Source: Acholeplasmataceae bacterium | GTDB taxonomy: Bacteria > Bacillota_I > Bacilli_A > ML615J-28 > CAG-313 | Length of the DNA: 41,122 nt | Direction of reading: 5' to 3' | NCBI GenBank assembly: GCA_012838545.1 | Contig: DUPC01000006.1 | Coordinates: 71,903-113,024, forward strand | Part shown: positions 35,976 through 41,122 of the stretch, piece after piece | Numbering within the stretch: the stretch's first letter is position 1 | Layout: every line of letters begins with the position of its first letter | Notes under the pieces: generated by a model | Database searches by the model: none | Seen by the model: the letters and a program-made list of their open reading frames with translations, nothing else | Told to the model about the DNA's origin: nothing | Program-made: the position numbers and the translations under genes

Positions 35976-36419
35976 TTATAAATCCAATCTATATATTTTG
36001 TGAGCTGGAATACCGTCATGATAGAATATGTAATCTTTTGGCGGTTTTATGGTCTCGATATAATTTGCGCCAAGATATTCAATGATTTTTTGAGAAGGTA
36101 TGTTTGACTCATCACTGGTCAAATATAGGTAATCCATATTGTGATGTTTGGCCACTTGTAAAACCAAACTGCAAGCCTCCAGAGAATACTTTTTCCCTCG
36201 ATAATTTTCATTTATCTCATAACCAATATTACCATTATAATAGGAGTGCTTGTTATGACCTATGCGTATGCTAATCTTGCCGATTTGTTTTGCTTCGCTT
36301 TTTAGATAGATATCATAATAATAATACGGTAACTCTTCAGCACTGCCGATTACTTTTTCCGTTATTTTCAAAGATATATTCTCGTTTTGTATTAAATCAA
36401 ACTTGTCGCTAAACTTCAT
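35976..36419 (-). CDS. GNAT-family N-acetyltransferase
   Basis: A 147-residue GNAT enzyme. The fourth strand NGNIGYEINENYRGKKYSLEA holds the acetyl-CoA pyrophosphate loop (R-G-K-K-Y), and the following helix, the YLYLTSDESNIPSQKIIEYLGA motif and the final aromatic strand are typical. Substrate is not predictable; similar proteins acetylate amino acids, ribosomal proteins or drugs. The ribosome site GAGGTGATT precedes the ATG. The gene lies between the ABC exporter promoter and the serine hydrolase, on the same strand as both, with 59 bases between it and the hydrolase gene upstream, so co-transcription with the hydrolase is possible. Confidence 0.88.
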   Translation of the reverse strand: MKFSDKFDLIQNENISLKITEKVIGSAEELPYYYYDIYLKSEAKQIGKISIRIGHNKHSYYNGNIGYEINENYRGKKYSLEACSLVLQVAKHHNMDYLYLTSDESNIPSQKIIEYLGANYIETIKPPKDYIFYHDGIPAHKIYRLDL

Positions 36420-36478
36420 ATAATCACCTCAAATTAGGCATAGGTATTAACAATTCATTTTACAATAGTTTTCTCGCT

Positions 36479-37990
36479 TTAAGAATTGATTTTGACAAGG
36501 TCTACTTCCTTATTTGAATTGTTTGGAAAAAGGAGTGGTATTATCCCAGATAATAGAAGGACTATTGAGTATACAAAAACTGCACCTCCAAGCCATAGAG
36601 ACAAAACCGGAAAAACCGAAGTAATAAACAAGTAATCCTGACATATGCACCAGATTAATATTCCCAGCATAATAATTGCTGCTATAACCCTAAATAACCT
36701 AAAATCTATTCTTTTTTGTCGGTAAATTGTTGAAGAAAGTCTAAAAATACCAAGGATAATCGCTGAGATTAAGAGACCAATCACTACACTAAGGCCATAA
36801 TGGCCCCAAATTATTTTTTCCATACCGACGGAAGAAAAGCCACGCCAATCCCCCCAATCTCTTAAGATATAGGCGATAAAAGGCCAACTTCTTTGGCTGT
36901 TTGTAAGAATCACTATGGCATCTTTTGTCTCGGGAACAATTTGCAAATGCGTCATTATGCCATTGCCCTGTCCGCCGTGCGAAACCGAGAGCGCACCGTT
37001 AGGCAGATTTTCGATATAGTGGCCAAATCCGTAACCGTTAAATACCAACCCATAAACGCCGATTTTTTGACATTCTAGCTGATACATCTGATTTATACTT
37101 TCTTGGCTGATAACCGAATTATCGTTCATCTCCGCAATCGCAAACAAAGCAATGTCGGTGACAGTTGCAAACAAACCTCCCGAACCCTTGGAAGGGTAAA
37201 GATAAACCGGTACCGGTTTGCTTTTCAGATTATACCCCGTTGGTGGATAAGGATTAACTGTTGGTTCGATGTCAAAGAAAGAATTATTCATTCCGAGGGG
37301 AAGCAAAATTTTTGTACGGATGTAATCGGAAAAACTTTGGCCTGTGACATCCTCGATTAATATTTCCAATATATTATAACCTACGTTGGAATATGAGAAC
37401 TTTTTCCCCGGTTCGCGTATTAACTTTGCTTCCTTGGTCATCGCATCCCGGTTTGTTGGCCTGGCTTCTTCAGGAGAATAGATATTGGTAAAATCTCCCA
37501 AAGGCATCCCGGAAGTGTGACTCAATAGCTGACGGACGGTAATTTGATTCGTTGAATAGTCAGTCGCTGGAAATTGCCAACTATTTAAATACTGTGACAC
37601 AGGGACATCCAAGTCAATAAGCCCTTTTTCCAATAGTATCATAACCCCCCAAGCGGTAATTGATTTTGTTATGGATTGTACACTCATTGGAGTGTCGACC
37701 GTCAACGCTCTTCCGCTTGCCACATCTGCATAGCCATAACTTTGGGCCCAGGCAATTTCGCTATCTTTCACGAGTGCGATGTTACAGCCCGGAATATTAT
37801 AACGCCTCATCAAAGCAGGAATACGCTTATCCATATGGGCTTTATACTCTTCAAGCGGTGCACCCATTTGCACATTTCGGTAAAATTCTATACTCCCAGA
37901 TAATAACATTATTAGAAAAATTATAATTGTAGGTACAAAGATAAACCATATCCACTTCTTAATGCCCTTAAACAGATTTATTTTTTTCAT
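36479..37990 (-). CDS. Membrane-anchored beta-lactamase-like serine hydrolase
   Basis: About 503 residues. Start placed at ATG 37990 behind GAGGTG; a GTG two codons earlier lies in the ribosome site itself. An N-terminal helix (14-30) exports a class C beta-lactamase/penicillin-binding fold: SITK at 106-109 gives the nucleophile Ser106 and Lys109, Y200-S-N202 is the YxN motif, and HGG at 338-340 replaces KTG, as in esterase and D-amino-peptidase-like members. Three or four C-terminal membrane helices follow from about residue 395, a layout seen in Firmicute FmtA/EstB-like and PbpX-like proteins. Expected work is on D-alanyl esters, peptides or small esters at the cell surface, not necessarily beta-lactams. 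Confidence 0.88.
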   Translation of the reverse strand: MKKINLFKGIKKWIWFIFVPTIIIFLIMLLSGSIEFYRNVQMGAPLEEYKAHMDKRIPALMRRYNIPGCNIALVKDSEIAWAQSYGYADVASGRALTVDTPMSVQSITKSITAWGVMILLEKGLIDLDVPVSQYLNSWQFPATDYSTNQITVRQLLSHTSGMPLGDFTNIYSPEEARPTNRDAMTKEAKLIREPGKKFSYSNVGYNILEILIEDVTGQSFSDYIRTKILLPLGMNNSFFDIEPTVNPYPPTGYNLKSKPVPVYLYPSKGSGGLFATVTDIALFAIAEMNDNSVISQESINQMYQLECQKIGVYGLVFNGYGFGHYIENLPNGALSVSHGGQGNGIMTHLQIVPETKDAIVILTNSQRSWPFIAYILRDWGDWRGFSSVGMEKIIWGHYGLSVVIGLLISAIILGIFRLSSTIYRQKRIDFRLFRVIAAIIMLGILIWCICQDYLFITSVFPVLSLWLGGAVFVYSIVLLLSGIIPLLFPNNSNKEVDLVKINS

Positions 37991-38073
37991 ACTCACACCT
38001 CAATATCTTAACGTTTAGCACGTAATATCGCACGCCTTGTTTCTATCCCTATATCTATGGTATTATTTGCTTT

Positions 38074-38493
38074 TTAAATTGCTTTTTTTAAAAAAACTGA
38101 TTCACAATTTATAAATTCTATCCAATCTTTAATTATATTTTTAAACATCTCGAATTTTTCATTTAATTCATGTATATTCTAAAAAAGCAACAACCGCTCG
38201 ATCGTTTGACTTCCAATCAATTATTTCATAATTATTAGTTAATGGTTTGTCCTTCGGTGGTACCTTTGCTTTAGCTTTCTTGTGAAAAATGACTTAAATT
38301 TGTTTGGGCGAGAATAGTATCAAGGTAATAATGTCTGTTTCTTGATACACATAATTGGGAGCATTCCACTTTATATTTTCAATTAAATTTTCATTTCCAG
38401 AATTATCTTCCTTAAAGCTTCAATTAAATCTCGATGGGAATGATTGAGATTATCCAAAAATTTAGTTGTTTCTTCATTGAAATTTGTTTTCAT
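38074..38493 (-). pseudogene. DUF1801 (YdhG-like) pseudogene with several frameshifts
   Basis: A good ribosome site (AGAAGGA) and ATG at 38493 begin MKTNFNEETTKFLDNLNHSH, the normal start of a DUF1801 protein, but the frame stops at 38383. The family sequence continues in other frames: ENIKWNAPNYVYQETDI, then KAKVPPKDKPLTNNYEIIDW and KSNDRAVVAFLE, then NEKFEMFKNIIKDWIEF, ending near 38074. Rejoined, these give about 135 residues, normal for the family. At least three frameshifts or stops are needed, so it is a clear pseudogene and not a sequencing slip. Intact members are small cytoplasmic proteins of uncertain function, some proposed to handle iron. Confidence 0.82.
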
Positions 38494-38866
38494 AGCATTC
38501 CTTCTCTTATTTGGAATCAGCAAGATACACCCACCGCCATCAATAAAGGTCTTGATAAAACTAGTTGATAGTTTTTTCATTATCATTGTACCATATAAGG
38601 GAGTAGCCCTTATACCTTTTTATTAAAAAAAATATGTACTTTTTGCATTTTTTTCTTTCCTTCATCTTTTCATATTACACCTTTGTCTTTTAGTACATTC
38701 TAAAAATCCCCTTTTAAATCTCCATAAAAAACCTCTTTGTTATTTATGGCACATGAGCAATTGCCCAATTTTCCGTTTCAATGGTTTGGAGTAAAATTAC
38801 CTTATTTGTTTTTTTAAAAAAAGTCGTTAGAAGATGAAACTAAATAAAAAAATAGTTTCAATTATT
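38494..38866. other. Intergenic stretch without a recognised gene
   Basis: Contains a perfect hairpin TATAAGGG/CCCTTATA (38594-38614) followed by CCTTTTTATT on the + strand, with a TACAAT-like box on the - strand beside it; otherwise AT-rich DNA. I see no gene, RNA or repeat here. Confidence 0.5.
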
Positions 38867-38895
38867 TTGCATATATTCTTAACCCTTGTTATAAT
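38867..38895 (+). promoter_or_regulatory. Promoter of the aldo/keto reductase gene
   Basis: TTGCAT (38867-38872), 17-base spacer and TATAAT (38890-38895). The AAGGAGG ribosome site follows at 38916-38922. Confidence 0.85.
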
Positions 38896-38929
38896 TAATG
38901 TAGGGTCGTTTGATCAAGGAGGAAATTTA

Positions 38930-39766
38930 ATGAAAACAATGAATAAAACATTTACTCTATATAATGGAGTAAAAATTCCTAAATTAGGATTTGGCACTTG
39001 GCAAATACCTAATGGTCAAGTGTGTTTTGACAGCGTTACATCAGCATTAAAAGTTGGATATCATCATATCGATACCGCAAGCGCCTATGGTAATGAAGAA
39101 AGTGTAGGAAAAGCTGTAAGAGATTCAGGAATTAACAGAAAGGAAATCTTCATTACAACAAAAGTTCCGGCAGAAATTAAATCCTATTATAAAGCAAAGG
39201 AAATAATTAACCGATCTTTGGAATTATTAAATTGTGAATATATTGATTTATTACTTATCCATGCACCAAAGCCATGGAGCGAAATGCATTCAAGCAATCC
39301 CCAAAATTATGATAAAGAAAATGTTGAAGTCTGGAAAGCGATGATTGAAGCATATCAGGAAGGTAAGGTAAAATCAATCGGTGTTTCGAACTTTGAGATA
39401 GCTGATATTGAAAATCTAATAAAGCAAACAAACTTTAAACCGATGGTAAATCAAATTAGATACTTTGTTGGTTATACCCAGGATGAATTAACTAAGTATT
39501 GCCAAGCAAATGACATCCTTGTTGAAGGTTACTCACCGCTTGCGACCGGTCGTATCCTAAAGAATCCAGAGATTCAAAAGATTGCCGAGAAGTATCGCAA
39601 ATCTTTACCACAAATTTGTATTAGGTATCTTATTCAAAAAGATGTCTTGCCACTGCCAAAATCCACTCATGCAGAATTTATTGAAGCAAATAGCGAAATC
39701 GACTTTGAAATCAGTGATTCAGACATGAATTATTTGGATAACTTAAAAGATACGATAAATAATTAA
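38930..39766 (+). CDS. Aldo/keto reductase (AKR5-like)
   Basis: A 278-residue NADPH-dependent reductase. The ATG at 38930 is chosen because AAGGAGG lies 7 bases before it and the promoter lies between it and an earlier in-frame ATG (38834). The catalytic tetrad is present: Asp48 and Tyr53 (DTASAYGNE), Lys78 (TTKVP) and His111 (LLLIHAP). The SIGVSNF motif and the C-terminal nicotinamide-phosphate loop (PLPKSTHAEFI) match the AKR5 group of 2,5-diketo-gluconate or glyoxal/methylglyoxal reductases in Firmicutes. Substrate remains broad: aldehydes and ketones. Lone gene, with a shared terminator towards the SDR gene. Confidence 0.92.
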   Translation: MKTMNKTFTLYNGVKIPKLGFGTWQIPNGQVCFDSVTSALKVGYHHIDTASAYGNEESVGKAVRDSGINRKEIFITTKVPAEIKSYYKAKEIINRSLELLNCEYIDLLLIHAPKPWSEMHSSNPQNYDKENVEVWKAMIEAYQEGKVKSIGVSNFEIADIENLIKQTNFKPMVNQIRYFVGYTQDELTKYCQANDILVEGYSPLATGRILKNPEIQKIAEKYRKSLPQICIRYLIQKDVLPLPKSTHAEFIEANSEIDFEISDSDMNYLDNLKDTINN

Positions 39767-39770
39767 CAAA

Positions 39771-39810
39771 AAAAAGCCATGCTTGAATTTTAGTTCAAAT
39801 ATGGCTTTTT
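39771..39810. terminator. Bidirectional terminator between the reductase and SDR genes
   Basis: AAAAAGCCAT (39771-39780) pairs with ATGGCTTTTT (39801-39810), with an inner TTGAA/TTCAA stem. A-run and T-run flanks fit termination of both the + strand reductase and the - strand SDR. Confidence 0.9.
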
Positions 39811-39835
39811 AATTCCTTCAATATTGTTGCTGAAA

Positions 39836-40549
39836 TTAATTTTGTTCTTTAAATGACCACCCTTGGTCGCCATGGTAAATCATTTGTTTAGTCATACCGC
39901 CATCGATACAAATATTTTCGCCCGCTATAAACCCGGCTTTATCGGAGCAAAGAAACATTACCATTTCTGCAATATCAGCAGGTTTTCCGACTCGACCGAC
40001 TGGTTGTTGTGTTGCATCTGCACCAGTAATTTCTGTATCGGAAGTATTTATCCACCCCGGAGAAATCGAGTTGACTCGAACACGTCCTGCCAATGAAATC
40101 GCAAGTGCGTGAGTCAAGGCAGAAATACCGCCTTTTGCGGCTGTATAACTTTCGGTGTTAGGTTGGCTTTGTCTATCCCGTGAAGAAGATATATTAATAA
40201 TCGATGCACCTTTGGCAAAGTGGTTGTTGAATAATTTTACCAAATAAAAAGGTGCTGTTACACCGACTGCCAAAGCTTTTGCAAATTGCTCGTATGTACA
40301 ATCGCTTATTCCATGCATGGCAGGCGGTGCGTTATTAATAAGAAAGTCCACTTTCCCGAAGTCATTAATGACTTTTTCTGCAAACCTTTCTAATACTGAT
40401 TTTTCTGCAATATCCCCAACAAAATAGGGATTGTCTTTTATATCTATAATGGCAACCTTTGCCCCTAAAGCAGTAAATTGTTCGGCTACTGCTTTTCCAA
40501 TTCCATGTGCTCCACCGGTCACAACAGCCACTTTATTCTTAAATATCAT
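39836..40549 (-). CDS. Short-chain dehydrogenase/reductase
   Basis: A 237-residue classical SDR. The start at ATG 40549 is chosen because GGGAG lies 8 bases upstream; a GTG at 40558 is too near the ribosome site. The NAD(P) site TGGAHGIG is at 11-18, the NNAG motif reads NNAP (72-75), the catalytic serine is in INISSS (near 122) and the YxxxK pair is Tyr135-Lys139 (YTAAK). The C-terminal SPGWINT and GENICIDGG stretches are typical. It oxidises or reduces an alcohol or ketone with NAD(P); the substrate is unknown. A consensus promoter lies upstream, and the terminator is shared with the AKR gene. Confidence 0.92.
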   Translation of the reverse strand: MIFKNKVAVVTGGAHGIGKAVAEQFTALGAKVAIIDIKDNPYFVGDIAEKSVLERFAEKVINDFGKVDFLINNAPPAMHGISDCTYEQFAKALAVGVTAPFYLVKLFNNHFAKGASIINISSSRDRQSQPNTESYTAAKGGISALTHALAISLAGRVRVNSISPGWINTSDTEITGADATQQPVGRVGKPADIAEMVMFLCSDKAGFIAGENICIDGGMTKQMIYHGDQGWSFKEQN

Positions 40550-40599
40550 TTTGCACACTCCCTTTTAACTACCTTTTTTGTAAAGCATAATCTATGTAT

Positions 40600-40628
40600 A
40601 TTATATCAAAAATAGAGACATATATCAA
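40600..40628 (-). promoter_or_regulatory. Promoter of the SDR gene
   Basis: On the - strand TTGATA (40623-40628), 17-base spacer and TATAAT (40600-40605), the latter also an extended -10 (TGATATAAT). Confidence 0.88.
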
Positions 40629-40816
40629 TGAACAAAAAATATCATGATTTTTTTATTTTTCTTTTTTAAGTTTTCGTGTTTTTGCAGAACCAAAAAACCC
40701 CTAGTAAAAATGCTATTGACAACACGCACTAAGCTTTAATATTTCGTGCAGAAAGAAACCTTTTCCTAGTTGAACGTAAAAAAAGGCCTAATACTTAGTG
40801 AAGTGGTACAATAAAA

Positions 40817-40855
40817 GTAGACAGTGTTAATAGATTGACACAGTCTGCTTTTTTT
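40817..40855 (+). terminator. Terminator-like hairpin inside the IS left end
   Basis: GTAGACAGTGT (40817-40827) pairs with ACACAGTCTGC (40838-40848) with one G-U and one mismatch, then seven T. Such hairpins near IS ends block transcription entering from the host and keep transposase expression low. Confidence 0.7.
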
Positions 40856-40883
40856 GTTATCTTTTATCTATTAGGAGGAATAT

Positions 40884-41122
40884 ATGGTAGAAACAAGATC
40901 AAGTTATTTATTTACCGAGGAAGAAAAATTACAGATTGTTGAAGATCATATAAATAATGGTATTAGTATACGTGCATGTGCTACCAAGTACAATGTCTCA
41001 TCTACTTCCCTTGTATATTGGTTAAGATCCTATAGAGAATTAGGTGTAGAAGGTTTAAAATCACAAATTGGTAAGCATCGTGGTCCAAATAAAGGTAGAC
41101 CAAAAGGCACCTTTAAACCTCA
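40884..41122 (+). CDS. IS3-family transposase OrfA, helix-turn-helix protein (3' partial)
   Basis: An AGGAGG site (40873-40878) precedes the ATG at 40884. The 79 visible residues begin MVETRSSYLFTEEEKLQIVE and contain the helix-turn-helix SIRACATKYNVSSTSLVYWLRSY of IS150-like OrfA proteins, followed by a GVEGL segment and a basic GPNKGRPKGT tail that would lead to a coiled coil or a second helix-turn-helix. It recognises the terminal repeats; the catalytic DDE domain (OrfB) is expected in the -1 frame downstream, outside the window. Confidence 0.85.
   Translation, partial: MVETRSSYLFTEEEKLQIVEDHINNGISIRACATKYNVSSTSLVYWLRSYRELGVEGLKSQIGKHRGPNKGRPKGTFKP

Larger units (their letters stand above)
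40799..41122 (+). mobile_element. IS3-family (IS150-like) insertion sequence, left end only
   Basis: The element seems to begin near 40799 with TGAAGTGGTACAATAAAAGT, which has the TG start and the AAAAGTAGACA-type end usual for IS150-group elements. A terminator hairpin (40817-40848) and then an OrfA transposase gene follow. The right end lies beyond the window, so the terminal repeat cannot be confirmed. Confidence 0.7.

Noticed and set aside
38834-38929. Longer N-terminus for the aldo/keto reductase
   Set aside because: The extra 32 residues overlap the promoter and ribosome site and are not part of the family; the start at 38930 is far better supported.

Overview
The window looks like a chromosome segment from a low-GC Bacillota, most likely a Mollicutes-related, wall-poor lineage of the Acholeplasma/Izemoplasma/Haloplasma kind. 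The reasons are AT-rich intergenic DNA, strong AGGAGG-type ribosome sites, lipobox lipoproteins, and Opp ATPases with coiled-coil insertions, a trait I recall from mollicutes. TGA is a normal stop codon (several genes end in it, including at ATGA junctions) and tryptophan is TGG, so this is the standard bacterial code. The lineage is an inference from style; there is no rRNA or marker gene here.

Layout. (1) 1-8052, + strand: a maltodextrin operon. A solute-binding protein fused to a MalF permease (cut by the window edge), MalG, an intracellular GH13 amylase, a lipoprotein with an InlB-type repeat plus three copies of a possible glycan-binding module, then two UroD/MtaA-superfamily proteins. 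No terminator is visible until 8086-8112, so all six are probably one transcript. (2) 8206-17163, - strand: an XRE regulator with its own promoter/operator, and upstream of it a three-gene signalling operon: a hybrid histidine kinase with an SBP_bac_3 sensor, two receivers and an HPt; a REC-PAS-PAS-degenerate GGDEF-EAL protein; and a Cache-HAMP-PAS-GGDEF-HD-GYP protein. Together they encode a phosphorelay feeding c-di-GMP synthesis and breakdown. (3) 17489-19524, - strand: a GyrI-like protein and an exported, membrane-anchored protein of unknown function, followed by 600 bases with a decayed gene and a terminator. (4) 20135-30942, - strand: an oppABCDF peptide-uptake operon ending in two unknown membrane proteins. 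OppC carries a roughly 500-residue extracytoplasmic insertion built of three tandem beta-rich modules, OppA has an N-terminal Ig-like domain, and a good cre (CcpA) site lies upstream of a near-consensus promoter. (5) 31408-37990, - strand: single genes and small operons: a PNPOx-like flavoprotein, a YwaF/TMEM164-type membrane protein, an ABC exporter of the two-permease DUF990 type, a GNAT, and a serine beta-lactamase-like hydrolase. (6) 38074-41122: a frameshifted DUF1801 pseudogene, an aldo/keto reductase (+) and an SDR (-) sharing a bidirectional terminator, and the left end of an IS3-family element with a transposase OrfA running off the window.

How it fits together: the lifestyle suggested is heterotrophic uptake of maltodextrins and peptides, with peptide uptake under carbon-catabolite control, plus environmental sensing through c-di-GMP. 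A recurrent theme is fusion of extracytoplasmic binding modules directly onto transporter subunits (MalE-MalF, OppC with modules, OppA with Ig), which would make sense in a cell without an outer membrane or thick wall. No tRNA, rRNA, CRISPR array or prophage was seen.
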